Origin: JBEIJQ01 sp040380145
GTDB taxonomy: Bacteria > Bacteroidota > Bacteroidia > Chitinophagales > Saprospiraceae
Direction of reading: 5' to 3'
Length of the DNA stretch: 7,645 nucleotides
NCBI GenBank assembly: GCA_040380145.1
Contig: JBEIJQ010000145.1
Span: 1 to 7,645 of the forward strand
Position numbers and translations under genes: made by a program. Positions 1 to 7,645 of this stretch are shown piece after piece. How positions within the stretch are numbered: the first letter of the stretch is position 1; the number at the start of each line of letters is the position of its first letter. The notes under the pieces are model-generated. The model ran no database searches, was not told where the DNA came from, and saw only the letters and a program-made list of their open reading frames with translations.

Positions 1-628
1 CGGTGGGTGGGGCGAAACCTTGGTCGAAGGGGCGTTGGGCCAAGCCGAGGCGTTCTTGGAACAGTGGATCCATCAGGGCCAGTGTCCCGAGGGAAATTCC
101 GCCGAGGAGCAGGGCATTGGCGCCGATGGGCGCGAGCAGATCGCGGGCCGCGGACGGATTGCTCTGCATCAGATCGGGAACCTGCTTCTCCAGAGCGCTC
201 AGGGATTCCCGCACCTGTTGCTGCATTTCGAGGCCTTTTTCGGTGAGGGGCGGCTCCATGCCGATCCATCTCGACCAGAAATTGTCCCGCCAAGCGCCCT
301 GCATTGCGGGGCTTTTTCGGATGAGATTGGTATAGGTTTTACGGTTGTACAGGGTTTTGCGCACCACGCGCATCAGGTCTTTCACCGGTATATCCGTCAA
401 TTCTCGAGCGGCCAATACCGACAGCAAGGGCTCTTCGTGCGGGAGCGGCTTGATGTGGGTGTACCGGGGGCCGCGGCTGATCCCGGGCACTTCACCAGGC
501 AGTATTTGCAGGACGTCGCGATAGATCAGGTCGTCGAAAGTGGCCTTGACGAGTTTGGAAAGAGGAGCCAATTTGGGCCCGGTCAACCAGAGTGTTTCGG
601 CAGGCGTGAGTTTGGTCAAAAGCGACAT
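1..628 (-). CDS. Uncharacterised protein, possibly TIGR04222-type membrane protein (3' end outside window)
   Basis: Reading from the ATG at 628 gives 209 codons without a stop, running off the window edge, so the C-terminus is missing. The N-terminus (residues 4-45) has LTPAETLWLTG followed by a helix and a short 'RDVLQI' segment. This resembles the opening of TIGR04222 proteins, which start with a 'LTP.E.AYL.GG' motif and then a small helical domain. A KGLEMQQQVRESL segment lies near 131-143. Residues 164-190 are rich in Leu, Ala and Gly and are a candidate membrane segment. The gene follows the GRDP-like gene with a 63-base gap in the same frame, so the two probably share a transcript. No Shine-Dalgarno sequence is visible. 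The function is unknown. The reading frame is convincing because it continues codon by codon with the same base use as its neighbour; the family assignment is from memory of motifs and is weak. Confidence 0.75.
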   Translation of the reverse strand, partial: MSLLTKLTPAETLWLTGPKLAPLSKLVKATFDDLIYRDVLQILPGEVPGISRGPRYTHIKPLPHEEPLLSVLAARELTDIPVKDLMRVVRKTLYNRKTYTNLIRKSPAMQGAWRDNFWSRWIGMEPPLTEKGLEMQQQVRESLSALEKQVPDLMQSNPSAARDLLAPIGANALLLGGISLGTLALMDPLFQERLGLAQRPFDQGFAPPT

Positions 629-691
629 CAATCCGGGACTGTTTTTTCGAAGAAAGGAGTTGCGGGGGAGCTTGTGTTTTCTGAAACAAAA

Positions 692-1159
692 TTACCAAAA
701 TTTCGGTATGGTCCAGTACTTGTTCAGATCCACCCAGCGGTAACGGGATTTGAATGCGCGCCGGTGGGCTGGAGGCCAGATGTCATCTGGCGGGGAGTGT
801 CCAAAGGTCTGGGCGTACAGATCCAGCGTTTGCTGGTACCATTCGGCAAACTTCCGTTGTTCGGTCGGACCGCCTTTGGTGGGGCCGTGGTGGATTTTGC
901 GACCGAGGGTGTTTTCGCACAAATCGTCCCAGTAGGAGCGGGTGTACAGCAGGTGCAGGTGCCAAACCTGATCCACCGCATGGGAGGGGCTCAAAGGCTC
1001 GGGCGAAAGGCACATCAGATATACGAACCGCTTGTATTCTTCCATTGCCCGCAACGCGAACAGCAGCGACCAGCCGTTTTCGTGCGCCAATCGGTCGCTG
1101 AACCGGTATCCGGCATCCGGGTCGTCCAAGGTAAACCGCCTGATTTTTTCCCAATCCAT
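692..1159 (-). CDS. GRDP-like (DUF1399-type) domain protein
   Basis: The product has 155 residues and reads from ATG 1159 to TAA 694-692. It carries the hallmarks of the glycine-rich-domain-containing-protein-like (GRDP/DUF1399) family. These are an EYKRFVYLMCLSP helix (41-53), the signature VDQVWHLHLLYTRSYWDDLC (62-81), an LGRKIHHGPT segment (85-94), and DIWP (126-129). Two closely spaced histidines (H67, H69), D78/D79, C81 and H90/H91 could form a metal or active site; that is inference, since the family has no established biochemical role that I know of. The eukaryotic relatives are long multidomain plant and fungal proteins, while this bacterial version is the domain alone. There is no signal peptide or membrane segment, so it is probably cytosolic. 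It lies 164 bases downstream of sdhB but is separated from it by a terminator, and heads a two-gene unit with the gene at 1-628. Confidence 0.87.
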   Translation of the reverse strand: MDWEKIRRFTLDDPDAGYRFSDRLAHENGWSLLFALRAMEEYKRFVYLMCLSPEPLSPSHAVDQVWHLHLLYTRSYWDDLCENTLGRKIHHGPTKGGPTEQRKFAEWYQQTLDLYAQTFGHSPPDDIWPPAHRRAFKSRYRWVDLNKYWTIPKFW

Positions 1160-1189
1160 GAAGCTCGTTATGGGGGGAGGATTTTTGGA

Positions 1190-1230
1190 AATTTTTTATA
1201 AAAAATTAATTTTCAATTTTTTATAAAAAA
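1190..1230. repeat. Two tandem A/T palindromes upstream of the GRDP-like gene
   Basis: Positions 1190-1207 form a perfect 18-base palindrome (AATTTTTTATAAAAAATT). Its first 16 bases recur at 1215-1230, so the two copies are 25 bases apart. They lie 31-71 bases upstream of the GRDP-like start, where a promoter or operator would be expected. On the minus strand, TTTG at 1258-1255, a 21-base spacer and TATTTTTT at 1233-1226 make a promoter match with one mismatch (final G to T). The second palindrome copy would overlap that -7 element. It could be an operator, a curved-DNA element, or simply AT-rich spacer. Confidence 0.6.
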
Positions 1231-1254
1231 ATATCTCAACAAATCGATCTTACG

Positions 1255-1293
1255 CAAAAAAATCGGCCCATCGCAGGGAATGCAGATGGGCCG
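1255..1293 (-). terminator. Rho-independent terminator of the sdhCAB operon
   Basis: CGGCCCATC (1264-1272) pairs perfectly with GATGGGCCG (1285-1293). A further GCA/TGC pairing inside (1273-1275 with 1281-1283) leaves a five-base loop and one bulged A. On the minus strand the stem is followed by A and seven T residues (1262-1256). It begins 31 bases past the sdhB stop and should insulate the GRDP-like pair downstream. Confidence 0.92.
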
Positions 1294-1323
1294 TGAGTTG
1301 GAATTTTTTCAGGAAAAAAGAGA

Positions 1324-2109
<786 letters not shown>

Positions 2110-2133
2110 GGCGTGTTTTTTTGGGGCAAGTGA

Positions 2134-4122
<1,989 letters not shown>

Positions 4123-4165
4123 ATATTTTCGGATATGGGTTGGAAAAGGATTTTTTTCGAAAAAA

Positions 4166-4831
4166 TTACTGCTTCATCAGAAAATACACCGGCATGGCGG
4201 CGAACAGCACGGGGATGACCACAGAGAAGACCCAACCCAGCATTTTGATGGTCGGCGTGTATTTGCGGTGGTTGATGCCCAGCGTCTGGAAGGCGCTTTG
4301 GAAACCGTGCAGCAGGTGGAAACCCAGCATGGCGCAAGAAATTACATAAAAAACGGAAATCCAAGGAATCTCAAATGCGGTTTTTACCTCGGTGTACAGA
4401 TCTTCCAAGCCGTCGGAAGTGTGCGGCACCGTGCCCATCTGCACTTTCCACCAGAAGTGGTACATGTGCAGTCCGATGAACACGAAGATCCAAGAGCCCA
4501 GCAGGGCCATGCTCTTGCTGTACCAAGTGCCTTGCGAACCGGAAGAGGCGTATTGTTGGCCTCGCGAACTACGGTTGTGCCACCAGATCGCGATGCCTTT
4601 TACGGCGTGCCCCAGAATGGACAAATACAGGCCCCACGCTACCGTTTTGATGACGGGATTTTTGGACATGAACTCGGCGTAATGATTGAACAACACGCCG
4701 TTGTCGTTGGCGAACAGCAGGCAGTTGCCAGCGCAATGAACCAACAGAAACGAGCATAGAAACAAGCCCGTCAGGCTCATCAACAGCTTGTTTCCGATAG
4801 AGGATTGGAAAAATTGGGCTATCCAGGACAT
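4166..4831 (-). CDS. sdhC: Succinate dehydrogenase cytochrome b558-type membrane anchor
   Basis: From ATG 4831 the product has 221 residues and about five membrane helices (roughly 15-38, 63-84, 108-128, 157-180 and 197-219). This is the single-subunit, di-heme type of anchor seen in Bacteroidota and Wolinella. Histidines suited to bind the two b hemes lie inside helices 1-4: H32 (LVHCAGN), H75 (LGHAVKGI), H122/H125 (GLHMYHFWW) and H172/H175 (GFHLLHGF). The protein carries electrons between SdhB and the menaquinone pool. It is first in the operon. A longer frame using TTG at 4879 would add 16 residues, but that codon overlaps the promoter's -7 element, so ATG 4831 is preferred; it also gives the usual family start MSWIAQFFQSSIGNK. 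No Shine-Dalgarno sequence is seen. Confidence 0.96.
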   Translation of the reverse strand: MSWIAQFFQSSIGNKLLMSLTGLFLCSFLLVHCAGNCLLFANDNGVLFNHYAEFMSKNPVIKTVAWGLYLSILGHAVKGIAIWWHNRSSRGQQYASSGSQGTWYSKSMALLGSWIFVFIGLHMYHFWWKVQMGTVPHTSDGLEDLYTEVKTAFEIPWISVFYVISCAMLGFHLLHGFQSAFQTLGINHRKYTPTIKMLGWVFSVVIPVLFAAMPVYFLMKQ

Positions 4832-4876
4832 AATTAAAGGTAAATTATTCTCGGTTACGGGGAACGATATTTTGCG

Positions 4877-4911
4877 CAAATCTATTCAGGAAATGCAAAA
4901 ACACAAAAAAA
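4877..4911 (-). promoter_or_regulatory. Predicted sdhCAB promoter, Bacteroidota type
   Basis: Read on the minus strand, a T-run ending in TTTG (4907-4904), a spacer of exactly 19 bases and TAGATTTG (4884-4877) match the known Bacteroidota consensus TTTG-N19-TAnnTTTG with no mismatch. Transcription would begin near 4871-4873, giving a leader of about 40 bases before ATG 4831. Confidence 0.75.
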
Positions 4912-4954
4912 GTTGGAACGAGTGTCCAAAAAGCCACCCCATTTAGAATAATTC

Positions 4955-4962
4955 TATATTTG
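4955..4962 (+). promoter_or_regulatory. Predicted -7 element for rnpB
   Basis: TATATTTG fits the Bacteroidota -7 consensus TAnnTTTG. No TTTG or TTG is found at the expected distance upstream, so the -33 half is missing or weak. Transcription from about 4967-4970 would produce a precursor with a leader of roughly 50 bases before the mature RNase P RNA helix P1. Confidence 0.45.
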
Positions 4963-5016
4963 CACCTGGCGGCAAAGGCCGTGCACATCGACAATCGATC
5001 ATTACAGAGGCCAACA

Positions 5017-5431
5017 TGCGCCACAGCGGGCCATCCCGTCGCTCCGGACCGCTTCACGGCGGAATGGGGAGGAAAGTCCGGACAACGCAGGGCAACACAC
5101 CGCCTAACGGGCGGGACCCGATCTCTCGGGTACAGAGCAGTGTCACAGAAAATTACCGCCTCCCGGCCATCCCGGGCGGTAAGGGTGAAAACGTGCGGTA
5201 AGAGCGCACGGCCCGGCACGGCAACGTGTGGGGAGGACAAACCTTGTGTGTTGAAATGCCAAGTAAACCTCGGGGCGTACCTGCGCAAAGGGTTGCCCGC
5301 CCAACACTCGCAAGAGGCCCGGGGAGGGTAGGCAGATAGAGCCGGTCCGTGAGGACCGGCCCAGATAAATGACGGGACCTTCGGCTTCGGCCGGGGCGAC
5401 AGAATCCGGCTTATCGGCCCGCTGTGGCGCA
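5017..5431 (+). ncRNA. rnpB: RNase P RNA, bacterial type A
   Basis: This is the catalytic RNA that trims the 5' leader from precursor tRNAs. Conserved stretches appear in order. GGAGGAAAGTCCGGAC (5068-5083, CR-I) comes first, followed by ACAACGCAGGGCA. ACAGAGCAGTGTCACAGAAA and the TACCGCC segment lie near 5133-5161, and AAGGGTGAAAACGTGCGGTA near 5180-5201. AGGGTAGGCAGATAGA is near 5326-5341. ACAGAATCCGGCTTATCGG (5399-5417, CR-V) is last. Helix P1 is a perfect 16-base pairing of 5017-5032 with 5416-5431, which sets the ends used here. P2 is seen as GTCGC (5038-5042) with GCGAC (5396-5400). A perfect 8-base hairpin with a GNRA loop at 5341-5360 is probably P18. About 415 nucleotides is within the usual range. 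The mature ends are inferred from pairing only. Confidence 0.96.
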
Positions 5432-5596
5432 CCGGCCTCACATAGATATTTTCAGGTTGCACAACTATTCGCCCGAGCGCTGCGTTTAACTTTTCGTTTT
5501 TTCTTTTTTGCAGACTTGTCACTTCGCGGGCATTATTTATTTTTGCCGCCGCTGCCGACCGAAGTTTTTTTATACAACCTTTAATATCATTTTTTT
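5432..5596. other. Gap between rnpB and the DksA-like gene
   Basis: GGCCTC at 5434-5439 can pair with GAGGCC at 5007-5012 and so extend the rnpB P1 helix. A pyrimidine-rich run (5487-5510) follows, but I see no stable hairpin before it, so the end of the rnpB transcript is not clear. The second half holds the predicted promoter of the next gene. No reading frame here looks real. Confidence 0.5.
5515..5545 (+). promoter_or_regulatory. Predicted promoter of the DksA-like gene
   Basis: CTTG (5515-5518), a 19-base spacer and TATTTTTG (5538-5545) fit the Bacteroidota -33/-7 pattern; the -33 part is TTG rather than full TTTG. Transcription would start near 5550, leaving a leader of about 45 bases before ATG 5597. 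Confidence 0.6.
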
Positions 5597-6196
5597 ATGA
5601 GCCAAAATGATCCCAAAAAGCGTTACAACGACGCCGATCTGCAGGAGTTCAAGGAACTGATCGACAAAAAACTGGAAATCTCCCGTCAAGAACTGACCTA
5701 CCTGCAGGAACAGCTCCTCGAAATCAACGAAGAGGCCGATGCCATCAAGGCCGGCAACTTTGACGAAGGCTCCCAAAACTATGAGCGGGAGCACCTCGCC
5801 AAGATGATCCAGCGCACGCAGGATTTCATCCGGAACCTCGAATTCGCGCTGGTGCGCATCCAAAACAAAACCTACGGCGTCTGCACCGTCACTGGGGAGC
5901 TGATCGACAAAAAGCGCCTGATGTTGGTGCCCCACACCACCAAATCCATCGAGGGCAAGACCATTGAGCAAAAGCAGGCCCAGGCCCAGCCCAAGTTCGA
6001 AAAAGGACATACACTGGCCCGGGTAGACACCACAAAAAAAGCTTTGTCCAAAACGGCTGCCGCCGTCAAAAAAGGCGATGGCGGCAAAATGGAAGAGTGG
6101 GACGAAGAAGAACCCCTCGGCGATTTCGATATGGACGAAGTGGCGATCGACGATCTCGATCTGCCGACCGACAATACCGAGCCTGAACAAGAATGA
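5597..6196 (+). CDS. DksA/TraR-family protein with degenerate zinc finger
   Basis: The protein has 199 residues. Two helices with coiled-coil character (about 12-55 and 62-90) are followed by the DksA/TraR signature YGVCTVTGELIDKKRL (93-108) and a VPHTTKSIEGK segment (111-121). DksA relatives bind in the RNA polymerase secondary channel and tune initiation, often with ppGpp. Aligning with E. coli DksA, the four zinc cysteines correspond here to C96, T99, S117 and G120, so a canonical C4 zinc site cannot form. From memory this loss is common in Bacteroidota members of the family. Residues 122-165 are a basic, Lys/Gln/Ala-rich linker. Residues 166-199 are a strongly acidic tail. The gene has its own promoter match and a terminator 12 bases after its TGA stop. 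It starts without a Shine-Dalgarno sequence. The family is sure; actual DksA-like activity is inference. Confidence 0.93.
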   Translation: MSQNDPKKRYNDADLQEFKELIDKKLEISRQELTYLQEQLLEINEEADAIKAGNFDEGSQNYEREHLAKMIQRTQDFIRNLEFALVRIQNKTYGVCTVTGELIDKKRLMLVPHTTKSIEGKTIEQKQAQAQPKFEKGHTLARVDTTKKALSKTAAAVKKGDGGKMEEWDEEEPLGDFDMDEVAIDDLDLPTDNTEPEQE

Positions 6197-6207
6197 CCGA
6201 ATCGATC

Positions 6208-6234
6208 AGTCCCCGGAAACGGGGACTTTTTTTT
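6208..6234 (+). terminator. Rho-independent terminator after the DksA-like gene
   Basis: AGTCCCCG (6208-6215) and CGGGGACT (6220-6227) form an 8-base perfect stem with a GAAA tetraloop, followed directly by a run of T to 6234. It ends 18 bases before the next gene on the same strand. Confidence 0.94.
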
Positions 6235-6252
6235 GCACTGATTTTCTGAAAA

Positions 6253-6687
6253 ATGGCACCGTTTTCCGATAAAAATACGGACTCCACCGAGGCGCCGCCG
6301 GCAGAGCCTCGCGTGTTGCTCAATATTTCCAACCATCCCAGCGGCCGTTGGCCCGAGGGGCAGTTGGCCGCGGTTTCGGCCTGGGCCGATGAGGTCGTGG
6401 ACATGCCTTTTCCGCATGTTTCGCCCTCGATGGACTCGGACGGCATAAAGGATTTGGCGGAGCAACTGCTGGCCGAGGTGGAAAACCGTTCGCCGCGGCC
6501 GTCGGCGGTGCACTTGATGGGCGAACTGACCTTGACCTATCGATTGGTCTATCTCCTTCAGCAGAAGGGATTCACAGTGTTGGCTTCCACAACCGAGCGG
6601 AGGGTCCTCCAAGAAGAGAACGGACAAAAGACCAGCGAATTCCGTTTTGTCCGGTTCCGGGAATATCTCTGTCCGGATTCTTTTTGA
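6253..6687 (+). CDS. Small CARF-like protein resembling CRISPR-associated Csx20/Csx15
   Basis: The 144-residue product has a short disordered N-terminus (1-19) and then an alternating strand-helix pattern. It runs VLLNISNHPS (21-30), DEVVDMPFP (46-54), a helix (64-78), AVHLMGELTLTYRLVYLL (85-102), FTVLASTTERRV (107-118) and SEFRFVRFREYL (128-139). From memory, the N-terminal 'LN.S..P' strand, the middle 'G....T...V' turn and helix, and the ending 'STTER...E..G.....F.FVRFREY' recall Csx20 and Csx15. These are small Rossmann-like proteins associated with type III CRISPR systems and linked to cyclic oligoadenylate binding or breakdown. No cas gene or repeat array is in this window, so any CRISPR role is unproven. 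The gene sits 18 bases after a terminator with no promoter match in the gap, and its stop is 12 bases from that of the convergent desulfurase gene. The reading frame is solid; the family link is a motif-level inference. Confidence 0.82.
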   Translation: MAPFSDKNTDSTEAPPAEPRVLLNISNHPSGRWPEGQLAAVSAWADEVVDMPFPHVSPSMDSDGIKDLAEQLLAEVENRSPRPSAVHLMGELTLTYRLVYLLQQKGFTVLASTTERRVLQEENGQKTSEFRFVRFREYLCPDSF

Positions 6688-6699
6688 CCTTCTCGGCGA

Positions 6700-7645
6700 T
6701 CACCATTTTTTCAAAAAGGCCATCAGCGCATCCACATCCTGGGGCGTATTGTGGTGCGAAAAAGAGAAACGCACGGCCTTTCTCGCCGGGTCGTGGCCGA
6801 CGGCGCGCATGACATGGGAGCCTTTTTCGGCGCCGGAACTGCAGGCCGAGCCCCCGGAAACGCTTATCCCGGCAATGTCGAGCATTTCCACGATCATTTC
6901 GTTTTTGGGAGAAGGTGGAAAGGAGACGTTCAGCACGGTGTACAGATAATCCCCTTCGAGGTCGCTGTTGAACGCCACATTGGGTACATGTTCGCGAAGT
7001 TGGGAAACCAAATATGCGCGTACGCCTTCGATGTGCTGCCGCCATTCGTCGAGGTGGCCGCAGCTGTTTCCCAACGCCCTTGCCATTCCGACGATGCCGG
7101 GCAGATTTTCGGTGCCGGCGCGCATGTTGCGCTCTTGGGCTCCGCCGTCGATGAAGGGATTTAACGTGTTGTCGGCGTTGATGTACAGGAAACCGACGCC
7201 TTTGGGGCCATGGAACTTGTGCGCGCCGCCGGAGAGAAAAGTGACTTTCGTCTTTTGGAGGTCAATGGGAAAATGCCCCACACTTTGGACCGTGTCGGTA
7301 TGCAGGAGGGCACCGTTCGCGGCGCACATCGCGGAAAGGCGGTCGAGGTCGATCATCGCGCCGGTCTCGTTGTTGGCGTGCATCAGCGAAACAAGGGTTT
7401 TCAGTCCGCTGCCGTCGTTGAGCAGTTCCTCCACATGGTCGAGATCGGGCCGGCCGGTGGGGGAGAGGCGGACCCAGTCCACCCGTACCCCGTCGTGGTC
7501 GCGTACATGTTCGACAGAGTGGAGCACGCAGTGGTGCTCGGCCGGCGAACTGATCACGCGTTGCACGCCGAGATCGCGCACGGCACATTTGATGGCGGTG
7601 TTGTTGGACTCCGTGCCGCCCGAGGTGAAGAAAATTTCTCCTACG
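6700..7645 (-). CDS. Cysteine desulfurase, NifS/IscS group I (5' end outside window)
   Basis: This PLP-dependent enzyme removes sulfur from cysteine as an enzyme-bound persulfide for Fe-S cluster or thio-cofactor synthesis. The visible part is 314 residues, reading in from the window edge with no start; roughly the first 60-70 residues are missing compared with the usual size of about 380. In visible-fragment numbering, FFTSGGTESNN (5-15) is the phosphate-binding loop, EHH (36-38) carries the PLP-stacking histidine, and NNETG begins at 91. D117 and Q120 lie in HTDTVQSVGH, and K143 in GGAHKFHGPKG is the PLP lysine. RAGTENLPG follows, and SGGSACSSG holds the catalytic C268. The longer loop around that cysteine puts it in group I (NifS/IscS) rather than SufS. 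The protein ends soon after the last helix (ALMAFLKKW) and lacks the IscS C-terminal tail that contacts IscU, so a NifS-like or tRNA-thiolation role is possible. Stop TGA is at 6702-6700. Confidence 0.96.
   Translation of the reverse strand, partial: VGEIFFTSGGTESNNTAIKCAVRDLGVQRVISSPAEHHCVLHSVEHVRDHDGVRVDWVRLSPTGRPDLDHVEELLNDGSGLKTLVSLMHANNETGAMIDLDRLSAMCAANGALLHTDTVQSVGHFPIDLQKTKVTFLSGGAHKFHGPKGVGFLYINADNTLNPFIDGGAQERNMRAGTENLPGIVGMARALGNSCGHLDEWRQHIEGVRAYLVSQLREHVPNVAFNSDLEGDYLYTVLNVSFPPSPKNEMIVEMLDIAGISVSGGSACSSGAEKGSHVMRAVGHDPARKAVRFSFSHHNTPQDVDALMAFLKKW

Noticed and set aside
20..1201. 393-codon plus-strand open frame over the GRDP-like pair
   Set aside because: Same codon-aligned effect. 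The minus strand encodes a recognisable GRDP-like domain and a continuous second frame, while the plus product shows no motif.
4832..4879. Longer sdhC start at TTG 4879
   Set aside because: The codon lies inside the predicted -7 element, and ATG 4831 gives the normal family N-terminus.
4961..4985. Small hairpin TGCAC/GTGCA just before rnpB
   Set aside because: It is short with a bulge, overlaps the predicted rnpB -7 element, and has no T-run on either strand, so it is not supported as a terminator or riboswitch.
5481..5510. T-rich run after rnpB as a terminator
   Set aside because: No stable GC-rich hairpin precedes it; T-richness alone is not enough.
4845..5522. 225-codon minus-strand frame through the rnpB region
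   Set aside because: It lies across the RNase P RNA, whose conserved blocks and helices explain the sequence, and the translation resembles no protein.
6253..6687. CRISPR array or cas operon around the Csx20-like gene
   Set aside because: No repeated 20-40-base units with spacers and no other cas-like frames are present in the window.

Overview
The window looks like a chromosomal segment of a member of the Bacteroidota, with GC-rich genes and short AT-rich gaps. Four observations support this. The succinate dehydrogenase operon has the order C-A-B with a single five-helix cytochrome b558-type anchor. The DksA/TraR-like protein has lost most of its zinc cysteines. Starts lack Shine-Dalgarno sequences and are preceded by A/T-rich leaders. 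At least two promoters fit the Bacteroidota pattern (TTTG or TTG, 19 bases, TAnnTTTG). No rRNA or other marker narrows the lineage below phylum. I see no tRNA, insertion sequence, integrase or CRISPR array.

Layout. Positions 1-1159 (minus strand) hold a gene pair of unknown role: a GRDP-like (DUF1399-type) protein, then a partial protein that may belong to the TIGR04222 membrane family. Positions 1160-1323 are an AT-rich gap with a strong terminator for the upstream operon and two copies of an A/T palindrome. Positions 1324-4831 (minus strand) are sdhC-sdhA-sdhB, encoding a succinate:quinone oxidoreductase (complex II or fumarate reductase). A good promoter match lies just upstream at 4877-4911. 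Positions 5017-5431 (plus strand) are the RNase P RNA gene rnpB, divergent from sdh. Positions 5597-6196 (plus strand) encode a DksA/TraR-family protein with a degenerate zinc finger, its own promoter match and a strong terminator. Positions 6253-6687 (plus strand) encode a 144-residue protein whose motifs recall the small CRISPR-associated Csx20/Csx15 proteins (CARF-like fold), but there is no CRISPR locus in the window. Positions 6700-7645 (minus strand) are a convergent, 5'-truncated group I cysteine desulfurase gene.

How the genes relate. Most of the window is housekeeping: respiration (sdhCAB), tRNA 5' maturation (rnpB), transcription control (DksA-like) and sulfur mobilisation for Fe-S clusters (cysteine desulfurase). 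SdhB is itself an Fe-S protein, but nothing here shows a regulatory link to the desulfurase. The least understood parts are the Csx20-like protein behind a terminator and the GRDP-like gene pair. They are the best candidates for a second look.
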